This document shows positions 18,791-27,264 of a DNA stretch of 64,000 nt, piece after piece. Positions within the stretch are counted from its first letter, which is position 1, and each line of letters begins with the position of its first letter. The notes beneath the pieces were generated by a model that saw nothing but the letters and a program-made list of their open reading frames with translations, ran no database searches and was not told the DNA's origin. Source of the stretch: Moorella humiferrea (GTDB taxonomy: Bacteria; Bacillota; DSM-521; Neomoorellales; Neomoorellaceae); assembly GCF_039233145.1 (NCBI RefSeq), contig NZ_CP136419.1, positions 1,090,001-1,154,000 on the forward strand, in the 5' to 3' direction. A program made the translations under genes and the position numbers.

Positions 18791-19801
18791 TTGTCTAAAA
18801 CGAGCAAAGAAATGATACTTTTATATGTTTTTATAGGCCTCTTTGTCTTAATGGCAGCGATATCTCCTGCTAAGTTTTTGAGCCTGGGGAATCTCCAGTC
18901 TATGGCCACGCAGTTACCCGAGTTAGGTTTAATAGCGCTGGGAATGATGGTAGTCATTCTTACCGGTGGTATAGATCTTTCGATTACGTATACCGCGGCC
19001 CTGTCTGGAATAGCCGGCGCCCTAGTCTTGTCTACCGGTTATAACGCGGGGATTGAGGGTGCGGCAGTTATGATTTTGATCATAAAGGCCCTCCTGGCGA
19101 CCTTGATTACCGCCCTGCTGTGCGGTTCATTGAACGGTTTTCTTGTGTCGTATGTAGGCGTTTCACCAATCCTTGTCACCCTCGGGACCATGACCCTTTT
19201 TGAGGGTGTAAGTGTTTGGCTCACCAAAGGCGGGGCCGTATCAGGCTTCCCGGAGCAATTTCAGTGGATTGGCAATGGCTATTTAGGATTTGTTCCCGTT
19301 CCAATTTTAATATTTATCGTCTTTGCCATCGTAACCGGAATTCTTTTAGAACGAACAGCGTGGGGAAGAAGTGTCTACATGTTTGGCTGCAACCCGATTG
19401 CTACCTATTTTTCGGGCATCAATACGAAAAAAGTAGTAATGTTTGTTTATCTTTATGCGGCCATATTGGCTGCCGTCGCCGCTATCATTATGATCTCCCG
19501 TTATAATTCGGCCAAGGTAGATTATGGTTCGTCGTATTTATTACAGAGCGTGGCCATTGTAGTTCTAGGGGGTACCGATATAGCGGGAGGCTATGGCAAA
19601 GTAATAGGAACGGTTGTAGCCGTAGGTATCGTTCAGGTGCTCTCCAGCGGCTTAAACTTAATTGGTATAAACAGATTTATAGTTGATGTTACCATGGGTG
19701 CCCTTCTGATTGCTGTGTTGTTATTAAACTACTTTATTGGTAAAAGAAAGCAAGAGAAGGGGGTAAGAAAAGAAGCGAAAAAGACAAGCATCGCTGCATA
19801 A
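18791..19801 (+). CDS. Sugar ABC importer permease 2 (RbsC/RhaQ-like)
   Basis: The product is about 336 aa and paralogous to the preceding permease. It has GMMVVILTGGIDLSITYTAA and a shorter equivalent of the second motif (GGTDIAGGYGKVIGT). TTG 18791 is preferred because AGAGGGTGG lies six bases upstream; a GTG at 18782 falls inside that site. Two different permeases per importer is the RhaPQ or LsrCD arrangement rather than the RbsC homodimer. Confidence 0.87.
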   Translation: MSKTSKEMILLYVFIGLFVLMAAISPAKFLSLGNLQSMATQLPELGLIALGMMVVILTGGIDLSITYTAALSGIAGALVLSTGYNAGIEGAAVMILIIKALLATLITALLCGSLNGFLVSYVGVSPILVTLGTMTLFEGVSVWLTKGGAVSGFPEQFQWIGNGYLGFVPVPILIFIVFAIVTGILLERTAWGRSVYMFGCNPIATYFSGINTKKVVMFVYLYAAILAAVAAIIMISRYNSAKVDYGSSYLLQSVAIVVLGGTDIAGGYGKVIGTVVAVGIVQVLSSGLNLIGINRFIVDVTMGALLIAVLLLNYFIGKRKQEKGVRKEAKKTSIAA

Positions 19802-19922
19802 AAGGTGAGGAGGCAATAAGACCCTCCCAGGAGGTGAGATGGAAAAGAAAAGCATTGAAGGAATTCAATCATATTCTCTTATTCCTAAATTTGCCAAAAG
19901 AAAAAAGGAGGTTACAGTTTTG

Positions 19923-20969
19923 ATGAAAAAACTATTGCTATTTCTATTATCGGCGATATTAATGGTTTCCCTTTTAGCTGGTTGCGGCAGCGGCAATTCT
20001 AACAACCAGTCCCAACAGCAGCAAGGAAGCCAGCAGACTGCTTCAAACAAGGACAAAAAATACAAGATTGTAGTCATGCCTAAACTGGTAGGTATTCCCT
20101 ACTTTAACGCTTCTGAACAGGGTGCCAAAAAAGCCGGCCAAGATCTCGGTGTAGAGGTAATTTATACTGGCCCCACCAAGGCCGACTCCGCTGAACAGGT
20201 GAAAATGATTGAAGACCTTATTACCCAGGGCGTAGACGCCATTGCTGTGGCGCCTAACGATCCGGCTGCCTTAACCCCTGTACTCAAGAAGGCGAAGGAT
20301 AAAGGCATCCTGGTAGTGGATTGGGATACACCGGCCGATAAGTCGGTGGTTGACCTCTCTATCCACCAAATCGATGACAAGGAGTATGGAGAGCATATTT
20401 GGGACCTGCTTGTTCAAAGCATGGGCACTGATAATGCCGAATACGCCATTATAACCGGAGGTCTTTCTGCTGCCAATTTAAACAGTTGGATTAATTATGG
20501 CCTGGAGTATGCCAAAAACAAATATCCTAACCTGAAACTGGTTACCGATAAGATTCCCTCCGACGAAAAGCAGCAGGTTGCCTACCAGAAAGCCCTGGAG
20601 TTAATTAAGGCCTACCCCAATCTGAAAGGGATAATTGGTATCAGCACACCGGCTCCCATTGGTGCTGCCCAGGCAGTTCAAGAGAAGGGCTTACAGGATA
20701 AAGTCAGCGTTGTAGGAACAGCTTTGCCCAATGATTCCAAGGCCTACTTAAAGGATGGTTCCCTCGATGTAGCGACTTTGTGGGAACCAGCTAAACTGGG
20801 TTATCTCACAGTGGCATTGATTAAAGATATGCTGGATGGCAAGCAACCTACCGAAGGCCAGGAAGTGCCCAATGTAGGCAAGATCCAGGTCAAATCGGAT
20901 GGCAAGACGGTCATTATGGGACCGCCGACCGATTTTACTAAAGACAACGTCGATCAATTTAACTTCTAA
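19923..20969 (+). CDS. Sugar-binding lipoprotein (RhaS/LsrB-like)
   Basis: The 348-aa product starts with a lipoprotein signal peptide (KKLLLFLLSAILMVSLLAGC), Cys21 being the lipidated residue, followed by a Gln/Ser-rich linker. The periplasmic-binding fold then begins at YKIVVMPKLVGIPYFNASEQ. The sequence looks closest to rhamnose-binding RhaS and LsrB proteins. ATG 19923 has AAAAAGGAGG 11 bases upstream. A frame with its own AGGAGG starts 28 codons earlier (19839) but would bury the signal peptide. Its 3' end is followed by a strong terminator. Confidence 0.85.
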   Translation: MKKLLLFLLSAILMVSLLAGCGSGNSNNQSQQQQGSQQTASNKDKKYKIVVMPKLVGIPYFNASEQGAKKAGQDLGVEVIYTGPTKADSAEQVKMIEDLITQGVDAIAVAPNDPAALTPVLKKAKDKGILVVDWDTPADKSVVDLSIHQIDDKEYGEHIWDLLVQSMGTDNAEYAIITGGLSAANLNSWINYGLEYAKNKYPNLKLVTDKIPSDEKQQVAYQKALELIKAYPNLKGIIGISTPAPIGAAQAVQEKGLQDKVSVVGTALPNDSKAYLKDGSLDVATLWEPAKLGYLTVALIKDMLDGKQPTEGQEVPNVGKIQVKSDGKTVIMGPPTDFTKDNVDQFNF

Positions 20970-20976
20970 AACTTTA

Positions 20977-21016
20977 AAAAGGGGAGGGCCGGGGGCCTGT
21001 CCCTCCCCTTTTAATT
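20977..21016 (+). terminator. Terminator between the transporter and the enzyme genes
   Basis: AAAAGGGGAGGG (20977-20988) pairs perfectly with CCCTCCCCTTTT (21001-21012), closing a 12-base loop and running into TTTTAATT. It should stop or strongly attenuate transcription after the binding-protein gene, so transporter expression exceeds that of the BMC genes unless a further promoter lies in the short gap. Confidence 0.85.
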
Positions 21017-21044
21017 AAATTACTTGCGGGCAGGTGAGATAAGC

Positions 21045-22019
21045 GTGGATATCCGTTTTTCCGCCGGCGTGTGGGCCTTTGACGGTTGCGGCGACCGCTT
21101 CCTGTTAAGGGGTTATCGCGACGGCAAACTCGTGGCGGAACGCCTTAAAGAAGCTGCCAGCATTCCCGGTTTGAGTGGCGTAGAGTTAAACTACCCGGCC
21201 GATGTAACCGACGCCAACCTGGATGAAGTCGAAGAGGCCTTGAAAGCGAATAAACTGCAGGCTTCCATTATTGGCGTGGACCACACCGGCCAGCGCAAGT
21301 GGCAGTTTGGCAGCTTGGCGGCTGCCGATCCCGGAATTCGCCGGGAAGCCGTTATCCTGGCCCAGCGCGGTATGGACGTGGCCGCCAGGCTGGGGGCGAA
21401 CCAGATCAATATCTGGCTGGGGCAGGACGGTTTTGATTACTGCTTCCAGGTGGATTATCAAAAGGCTTGGCGCTGGCTGGTAGAAAGCCTGAAGGAGATA
21501 GCCGGTTACCGCAGCGATGTCCGGGTTTGCGTTGAGTATAAGCCTAAAGAGCCGCGGACTCATGCTTTCATAAATAACGCCGCCAAGGCCCTCCTGCTGG
21601 TCCAGGAGGTAGGACTGGACAATATCGGGGTCACCATTGATGTCGGCCATTCCCTCAATGCCGGGGAAAATGTGGCGGAAGCCCTGGCGTTACTGGCCGG
21701 TCATGGCAAGATGTTCCATTTCCACTTCAATGACAACTACCGTAGCTGGGACGACGACCTGCTGGTAGGCTCGGTCCACCTGGTCGAGTATATTGAGCTG
21801 CTTTACTGGCTGCAAAAAGTAGGCTATGACGGTTGGTACTCCCTGGACGTCTTCCCCTACCGGGAGGACCCGGTACAGGTATGCCGGGAGAGCATTGCTA
21901 CGTTGCAAGGTATTTTAAACCTTGTAAACCGGCTGGGTATCCCCAAGCTTGACGAGTTAATTGCTAAAGGCGATGCCATAGCTACCTTGAGCTTTATCCG
22001 GCAGCACATTTTGCCCTGA
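21045..22019 (+). CDS. TIM-barrel sugar isomerase/epimerase (candidate rhamnose isomerase)
   Basis: This 324-aa protein belongs to the xylose-isomerase-like TIM-barrel superfamily. Metal-ligand segments are visible: CVEYKPKEP (Glu), VTIDVGHSLNAG (Asp/His) and FHFHFNDNY (His/Asp). GTG 21045 follows GGTGAG; TTG 21024 is an alternative. As the only isomerase in the locus it probably converts the imported aldose (L-rhamnose or L-fucose) to the ketose used by the kinase. It is shorter than classical RhaA or RhaI, so an epimerase role is possible. Confidence 0.65.
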   Translation: MDIRFSAGVWAFDGCGDRFLLRGYRDGKLVAERLKEAASIPGLSGVELNYPADVTDANLDEVEEALKANKLQASIIGVDHTGQRKWQFGSLAAADPGIRREAVILAQRGMDVAARLGANQINIWLGQDGFDYCFQVDYQKAWRWLVESLKEIAGYRSDVRVCVEYKPKEPRTHAFINNAAKALLLVQEVGLDNIGVTIDVGHSLNAGENVAEALALLAGHGKMFHFHFNDNYRSWDDDLLVGSVHLVEYIELLYWLQKVGYDGWYSLDVFPYREDPVQVCRESIATLQGILNLVNRLGIPKLDELIAKGDAIATLSFIRQHILP

Positions 22020-22055
22020 CAGCCAGGGCTGTAAGTAAAGAGAGGAGTCTTCGTT

Positions 22056-22856
22056 GTGGCTTCCGAGTATCAAATCAGGCAGGACATTTGTGAAGTAGGC
22101 CGGCGCATTTATGCCAAAGGTTTTGTCGCCTCCAACGACGGCAATATCAGCGTTCGCATCGGGGAAAACGAGGTTTTAACCACCCCTACGGGCGTGAGCA
22201 AGGGTTTTATGACGCCCGACATGATCATCAAGGTGGACCTGGAAGGGCGTAAAATCGCCGGCAACGCTAACCTGAAACCTTCATCGGAAATAAAAATGCA
22301 CCTGGATGTTTACCGGCACCGGCCGGATGTGCGGGCAGTGGTCCACGCCCACCCGCCTGTGGCCACCGCCTTTGCCGTGGCCGGTATTCCCCTGGACAAA
22401 CCGGTACTACCGGAAATCATCATCAGCCTAGGAGCCGTCCCCATCGCCAGGTACGGCACCCCTTCCACCGAGGAGATACCCTTGGCGGTCAGGGAATACC
22501 TGGATAAATACGATGCCGTCCTGCTGGAGAACCACGGGGCCCTTACCATGGGGACGGATGTCTACAACGCCTTTTACAAGATGGAATCCATTGAGCACTT
22601 TGCCAAGATCAGCCTGGCGGCCCGACAGCTGGGCGGGGAACGGGTTCTCCCCTGCGAGGAAGTAGAGAAGCTTCTGCAGATCCGCGAAAAACTCGGGGTA
22701 AGCGGCCGGCATCCGGGTTGCACGGGGTGTGGTGCCTGTACAATATCTGGACAGCCGCATAATGAAACGGGAGGTTTTACGGCCGAAGAGCTCCAGGAAA
22801 TCATCACTACCGTCACCCGGCGCGTTTTGGCCTCCCTTGGAGAAAGGAAACAGTAA
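22056..22856 (+). CDS. Class II aldolase (fuculose/rhamnulose-1-phosphate type) with BMC-targeting tail
   Basis: This 266-aa zinc aldolase has all catalytic residues in FucA spacing: E78, H97, H99 (VVHAHPP) and H160 (LENHGA). It should split a 6-deoxyketose-1-phosphate into DHAP and L-lactaldehyde. The family is about 215 aa; here a 50-residue extension adds a Cys cluster (HPGCTGCGAC) and then an amphipathic helix (FTAEELQEIITTVTRRVLA) that looks like a microcompartment encapsulation peptide. GTG 22056 follows AGAGGAG. It is the signature enzyme of the compartment. Confidence 0.85.
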   Translation: MASEYQIRQDICEVGRRIYAKGFVASNDGNISVRIGENEVLTTPTGVSKGFMTPDMIIKVDLEGRKIAGNANLKPSSEIKMHLDVYRHRPDVRAVVHAHPPVATAFAVAGIPLDKPVLPEIIISLGAVPIARYGTPSTEEIPLAVREYLDKYDAVLLENHGALTMGTDVYNAFYKMESIEHFAKISLAARQLGGERVLPCEEVEKLLQIREKLGVSGRHPGCTGCGACTISGQPHNETGGFTAEELQEIITTVTRRVLASLGERKQ

Positions 22857-22933
22857 AGAAGGGGCAAGGCAGCTTCGCCATCCCTTAAGCTAATTTGATT
22901 ATAAGCAGTACAAGTGAGTTTCGGAGGCTAATT

Positions 22934-23206
22934 ATGAATAACCAAGCCCTGGGTATCATTGAAGTTCGCGGCCTGGCCGCCGCCGTTGCCGCCGCAGACA
23001 CGGCCGCCAAGACGGCGGCAGTCACCATCCTCGGCTATGAGCCGACCAAAGGCAGCGGCCTGGTGGTATTAAAAATCAGCGGTGAAGTCAGCGCCGTCAC
23101 GGCGGCCATCGAAGCCGCCAGGGAACAGGCTGCTAGCGTCAGTACCGTTTTTGCCAGCCGGATTATCGCCCGGGCCCATGAAGAATTGGCGCGGCATGTA
23201 AGTTAA
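22934..23206 (+). CDS. BMC-H hexameric shell protein 1
   Basis: This 90-aa single BMC domain starts [20 protein letters not shown] and ends [12 protein letters not shown]. Six copies form a hexagonal tile of the shell facet. ATG 22934 follows GGAGG at 22922-22926. It is the most divergent of the three tandem BMC-H proteins: it lacks their EKIGSG pore loop and has EPTKGSG instead, which implies a different pore. Confidence 0.93.
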   Translation: MNNQALGIIEVRGLAAAVAAADTAAKTAAVTILGYEPTKGSGLVVLKISGEVSAVTAAIEAAREQAASVSTVFASRIIARAHEELARHVS

Positions 23207-23252
23207 GGCAGAACCCGGTATGAAACAAAAAAAGCAAGGGGGAAAACCAATA

Positions 23253-23549
23253 GTGAGCGCATTAGGACTCATCGAAACCAAAGGACTGGTGGCGGCCATT
23301 GAAGCGGCGGACGCCATGCTCAAGGCCGCCGGCGTCGAGTTGATAGGCATGGAAAAGATCGGTTCCGGCCTCGTCACCGTCATGGTCAGCGGCGAAGTGG
23401 GTGCTGTCAAGGCCGCCACCGAAGCAGGCGGTGCCGCCGCCGCCAGGCTCGGGGAAGTCATCGCCGTCCACGTCATCCCCAGGCCCCATGCCGATGTAGC
23501 CCGCATCCTGCCCGGCCAAAAAGACGCCGCGGCTAAGGGGGTGGATTAA
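23253..23549 (+). CDS. BMC-H hexameric shell protein 2
   Basis: This shell protein of about 98 aa contains [20 protein letters not shown], the pore loop MEKIGSG and the end motif [13 protein letters not shown] 23253 follows AAGGGGG and gives the usual family start; an ATG at 23220 would add 11 basic residues. A short tail ([11 protein letters not shown]) follows the domain. It is close to identical to the next gene product, so one probably arose from the other by tandem duplication. Confidence 0.93.
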   Translation: MSALGLIETKGLVAAIEAADAMLKAAGVELIGMEKIGSGLVTVMVSGEVGAVKAATEAGGAAAARLGEVIAVHVIPRPHADVARILPGQKDAAAKGVD

Positions 23550-23550
23550 C

Positions 23551-23823
23551 ATGAAGGACGGCGCCCTGGGGCTTATCGAAACCAAAGGGCTGGTGGCGGC
23601 CATTGAAGCGGCAGACGCCATGCTCAAGGCCGCCGGTGTCGAGCTGGCCGGCATAGAGAAGATCGGCTCCGGACTGGTGACCGTCATGGTTACCGGTGAT
23701 GTCGGTGCTGTCAAGGCCGCCACCGAAGCCGGTGCCGCCGCCGCTGGTCGCTTAGGCGAGATTGTTGCCGTCCATGTCATCCCGCGGCCCCACATGGACC
23801 TCAGCAGGATATTACCAGCTTAA
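23551..23823 (+). CDS. BMC-H hexameric shell protein 3
   Basis: This 90-aa PduA/EutM-like shell protein is nearly identical to the preceding one along the whole domain ([20 protein letters not shown]; pore loop [17 protein letters not shown]). Its ATG lies one base after the previous stop codon, with AAGGGGG as ribosome binding site. It is expected to be a major facet protein. Confidence 0.94.
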   Translation: MKDGALGLIETKGLVAAIEAADAMLKAAGVELAGIEKIGSGLVTVMVTGDVGAVKAATEAGAAAAGRLGEIVAVHVIPRPHMDLSRILPA

Positions 23824-23837
23824 AGCGGTGAGTAGAA

Positions 23838-25310
23838 ATGATCGACGAGACCACTATCGCCAGCATTGTGGCCGAAGTTTTGAAAAACATCCAGCAGCAG
23901 TCGCCCCAGGCGGCAGGAACCACACCGGTAACAGCAGGCGGCGGTGCCGGGCAGGGGCGGCTCAGTCAGGCCGGCTCCAAGACCTCCAGTGGTGACAAAG
24001 GCGTATACAGCGATTTAAATGCCGCCATCCATGCTGCCAAGAGAGCACAGCAAGAACTGGTCAAGTTAAGCCTCAAAACCAGGGGCAACATCGTCGCCGC
24101 TATCCGCCGGGCGGCCATTGAAAACGTAGAAACAATAGCCCGGCTGGCCCACGAAGAAACCGGCTACGGCCGGATAGAAGATAAGATCCAGAAAAAGCTT
24201 TACGCCGCCCGGTTAACTCCCGGCCTCGAAGACTTAAAAACCGAAGCCATCAGCGGCGACAACGGCCTTATCCTAATCGAGCGGACGCCCTTCGGCCTTA
24301 TCGCCTCCATCGAGCCGGCCACCCATCCCGGCTCTTGCGTTATCAACCACGCCATCAGCATGGTCGCCGCCGGCAACAGCATAATCTTCCTGCCCCATCC
24401 CAAGGGCCTCAAGACTGCCCAGTACCTGGTGCGCCTTTTCAACACCGCCATCCAGGAAGCCGGCGGGCCGGAAGATTTATTAGTAGTGGGCGACAGAGTT
24501 AGCCTGGAAAACCTGGATCTGGTCTTAAGCCATCCCGATGTTGATCTGGTTGTAGCCACCGGCGGCCCCGAAGTGGTTAACCGGGCTTTAAGGAGCGGCA
24601 AGAAAGCCATTGCCGCCGGGCCGGGCAACCCGCCGGTAGTCGTCGACGAAACCGTCAAGGACCTGGCCTACGCTGCCAGGTGTATCGTCGACGGCGCCGC
24701 CTTTGACAACACCGTCCTCTGCATAGCCGAGAAGGTCATCATCGCCGTGGCCGCAATAGCCGACGAACTCATCTTCCAACTGCAGAACCACGGCGCCTAT
24801 CTCGTGCAGGATGAAAGCGATAAAGAAAAACTTATCCGCACCATCCTGCCCGACGGCAAGCGTTTCCATCCCGACCTCATCGGCCGGGACGCCGCCGTTA
24901 TATTAAAACAAGCCGGCATAAGCGCTCCGGAAAACACAAGGATCGTCCTTATGGAATGCCCCCCGGAGCATCCCCTGGTGCAGGAAGAACAGTTGCTGCC
25001 GGTCCTGCCCCTGGTACGAGTACCGGACTTTGACGCCGCCCTGGAGCTGGCCGCCCAGGTGGAACACGGCTTCCAACACACAGCCATCATCCACAGCCAG
25101 GACGTCGGCCGCATTACGGCTTATGCCCGCAGGCTCCGCACCGACATCCTGGTGGCCAACGCCTCCTCGGCTGCCGGGTTAAATATCGGCGGCGAAGGGC
25201 ATTTCAGCCACACCATCGCCAGCCCAACGGGCGAAGGCATCTGCACACCCAGGACCTACACCCGGGAGCAGCGAACGGTCATCGTCGGAGCGCTGCGGAC
25301 GGTAGATTAG
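23838..25310 (+). CDS. CoA-acylating aldehyde dehydrogenase, BMC type (PduP/EutE-like)
   Basis: The 490-aa enzyme converts an aldehyde, NAD+ and CoA to acyl-CoA. The catalytic Cys is C295 in FDNTVLCIAEK, and the substrate loop ERTPFGLIASIEPATHPGS is well conserved. The first 18 residues (MIDETTIASIVAEVLKNI) form an amphipathic encapsulation peptide, followed by a Gly/Gln-rich linker, which places the enzyme inside the shell. With the aldolase upstream, L-lactaldehyde is the probable substrate and lactoyl-CoA the product. Confidence 0.9.
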   Translation: MIDETTIASIVAEVLKNIQQQSPQAAGTTPVTAGGGAGQGRLSQAGSKTSSGDKGVYSDLNAAIHAAKRAQQELVKLSLKTRGNIVAAIRRAAIENVETIARLAHEETGYGRIEDKIQKKLYAARLTPGLEDLKTEAISGDNGLILIERTPFGLIASIEPATHPGSCVINHAISMVAAGNSIIFLPHPKGLKTAQYLVRLFNTAIQEAGGPEDLLVVGDRVSLENLDLVLSHPDVDLVVATGGPEVVNRALRSGKKAIAAGPGNPPVVVDETVKDLAYAARCIVDGAAFDNTVLCIAEKVIIAVAAIADELIFQLQNHGAYLVQDESDKEKLIRTILPDGKRFHPDLIGRDAAVILKQAGISAPENTRIVLMECPPEHPLVQEEQLLPVLPLVRVPDFDAALELAAQVEHGFQHTAIIHSQDVGRITAYARRLRTDILVANASSAAGLNIGGEGHFSHTIASPTGEGICTPRTYTREQRTVIVGALRTVD

Positions 25311-25330
25311 GAAAAAGAAACGCGAGCGGA

Positions 25331-26692
25331 GTGAATACCGCCTTGAAGGAAACAACCGGCAATCAACTGGACTTCGTTATAAATAAAATAGCCGCCGCCG
25401 GGGTGGTCGGCGCTGGCGGGGGCGGTTTCCCCACCGCCTTTAAACTAAAGACCCCAACCCCCATCCAGACCGTCATCATTAACGGGGCCGAGTGCGAACC
25501 CTTACTTAAAGTAGACCAGGAACTTATGGCCCGTTATCCGGCGGAACTCCTGGCCGCCTTAGCCGCAGTAGTTCGTGCCACCGGTGCCCAAACAGGGGTT
25601 ATAGCCCTCAAAGAAAAATACCGGGTTGCCCATGCCGCCCTGGCCGGAGAAATAAGGAATTACCCCGGCCTAAAGCTCCACCTCCTGCCGGACGTCTACC
25701 CCATGGGGGACGAGCACTTGTTAACCCATAGCGTTACCAGCAGGACCATACCGCCCGGGGGGCTACCTCTACAGGCAGGAGCGGTAGTTCTAAACGTCGA
25801 GACCTTATACAATATCCACCAGGCCCTGGAAGGCAAACCTGTAACCCATAAGTTTGTTACCGTCACCGGTGCCGTCCGGCAGCCCCTCACCGCCAGGATA
25901 CCTGTTGGCACCCCGGTGCGGGAACTCCTGGCCCTGGCCGGCGGGCCGGTTGCAGACCAATACCTTGTTATCGCCGGCGGCCCCTGTATGGGCCAGGTTA
26001 TAAGCATAAATGCGCCGGTTACCAAAACCACCAAGGGCCTTATCGTCCTGCCCCTGGACCATCCCCTGTCGGCGGCTTACCGGCGGGATCTGGACCGGGA
26101 GTTGAAGATTGCCCTCAAGGTTTGCTGCCAGTGCATGCAGTGCAGCGACTTTTGCCCGCGGCACCTTTTAGGCCATCCCCTGGAACCCCACCGGGTCATG
26201 CGGGCGATTACCTATGGCCTGGCCGATACGACCCTGCCCCAGGCCCTCCTTTGCAGCGAATGCGGCCTCTGCGACCTTTACGCCTGCCCCTTCGGCCTTT
26301 CCCCGCGGCAGGTCAACAGGAAAATAAAAGCCGAACTGCGGCAAAGAGGGTTCCGGGCCGGCCCCTGGCAGGCTGCCGCCCCGTCCCCCCTCCGGGAAGG
26401 ACGGCAGGTTCCCACACAACGCCTGATCGACCGCCTGGGCCTAAAAGAATATTCCGCCCGCCCGGTAACTTTTTGGGAAGAAAACATTACGGTTAACCGC
26501 GTCCACCTCCCCTTAAGGCAGGGTGCTGGCGCCGTTCCCCGGCCGGTAGTCAAGGTTGGCGACCGGGTTGAAAAGGGCGACCTCCTGGCATGCATAGAAG
26601 ACAGCAGCCTGGGGGCCAGCCTGCACGCCAGTATAGGGGGCACCATTATAGCCCTCAATAATGAAATCGTGATTGAGGGAGGTGGTGACTGA
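25331..26692 (+). CDS. PduS-like flavin/iron-sulfur electron-transfer protein
   Basis: This 453-aa RnfC/PduS-family protein has a Gly-rich flavin site (GAGGGGFPTAFK) near residue 30, an NADH-binding Rossmann-like part and an SLBB-type segment. Two [4Fe-4S] motifs follow at C265-C275 (CCQCMQCSDFC) and C308-C319 (CSECGLCDLYAC). PduS reduces cobalamin in Pdu compartments. No B12 enzyme is present here, so a role in NADH reoxidation through the shell is more likely. Its stop overlaps the BMC-T start in TGATG, which suggests coupling to that Fe-S shell protein. Confidence 0.85.
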   Translation: MNTALKETTGNQLDFVINKIAAAGVVGAGGGGFPTAFKLKTPTPIQTVIINGAECEPLLKVDQELMARYPAELLAALAAVVRATGAQTGVIALKEKYRVAHAALAGEIRNYPGLKLHLLPDVYPMGDEHLLTHSVTSRTIPPGGLPLQAGAVVLNVETLYNIHQALEGKPVTHKFVTVTGAVRQPLTARIPVGTPVRELLALAGGPVADQYLVIAGGPCMGQVISINAPVTKTTKGLIVLPLDHPLSAAYRRDLDRELKIALKVCCQCMQCSDFCPRHLLGHPLEPHRVMRAITYGLADTTLPQALLCSECGLCDLYACPFGLSPRQVNRKIKAELRQRGFRAGPWQAAAPSPLREGRQVPTQRLIDRLGLKEYSARPVTFWEENITVNRVHLPLRQGAGAVPRPVVKVGDRVEKGDLLACIEDSSLGASLHASIGGTIIALNNEIVIEGGGD

Positions 26693-27237
26693 TGGGGATC
26701 GCCATCGGCCTCATCGAGGTAAAAAGCCTGGCGCGGGGTTTAATGGTCGCCGACAGTTGTCTCAAGGCGGCGCCGGTAGACGTAAAAATACGCACTACCT
26801 GTCCTGGTAAAAGCCTGATTATCTTAACCGGCGAGATCGGCGCCGTGACCAGCGCCGTAGAACACGGCGTCACCGCCGGCGGGATAACGGTAATTAGCAG
26901 TTTAATCCTCGGTAACCTCCACCCTGATGTCCTGCCGGCCTTGGCCGGGGTGGCTGCGGTACCCTCGAAAGGTGCCCTGGGCGTTCTCGAAACCTTCAGC
27001 GTCACGGCCGCCATCAAGGCCGCCGATACGGCCGCCAAGGCCGCCGTTGTGGAGCTTTTGGATATCCGTCTCGCCTACGGGCTGGGGGGCAAAGGGGTGG
27101 TCATTATTACCGGCGGCGTCGGTGCCGTCCAGGCCGCCATAAATGCTGCCGCGCAACCCCTCAAAGAAGAAGGCGAACTGGTGGATGCCGTCGTTATTCC
27201 CTCGCCCCATCCGGAAGTATGGGAGCAACTAAAATAA
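26692..27237 (+). CDS. BMC-T tandem-domain shell protein, Fe-S type (PduT-like)
   Basis: The 181-aa product contains two BMC domains (GIAIGLIEVKSLARGL and GALGVLETFSVTAAIKAAD) and forms trimeric pseudohexamers. C37 in TTCPGKSL corresponds to the pore Cys of PduT, three of which hold a [4Fe-4S] cluster in the trimer. The overlap with the PduS-like gene supports an electron conduit across the shell. Confidence 0.9.
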   Translation: MGIAIGLIEVKSLARGLMVADSCLKAAPVDVKIRTTCPGKSLIILTGEIGAVTSAVEHGVTAGGITVISSLILGNLHPDVLPALAGVAAVPSKGALGVLETFSVTAAIKAADTAAKAAVVELLDIRLAYGLGGKGVVIITGGVGAVQAAINAAAQPLKEEGELVDAVVIPSPHPEVWEQLK

Positions 27238-27264
27238 AATCCCATAGAACAAGGTGAACTCTAA

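Noticed and set aside
22056-22856. Aldolase Cys cluster as a ferredoxin-type [4Fe-4S] site
   Set aside because: Only three Cys in tight CxxCxxC spacing are present with no fourth CP ligand, so a cluster cannot be claimed from sequence.
23069-23795. Minus-strand frames over the BMC-H genes
   Set aside because: They are mirror frames produced by the repeated Ala/Gly codons of near-identical shell genes.
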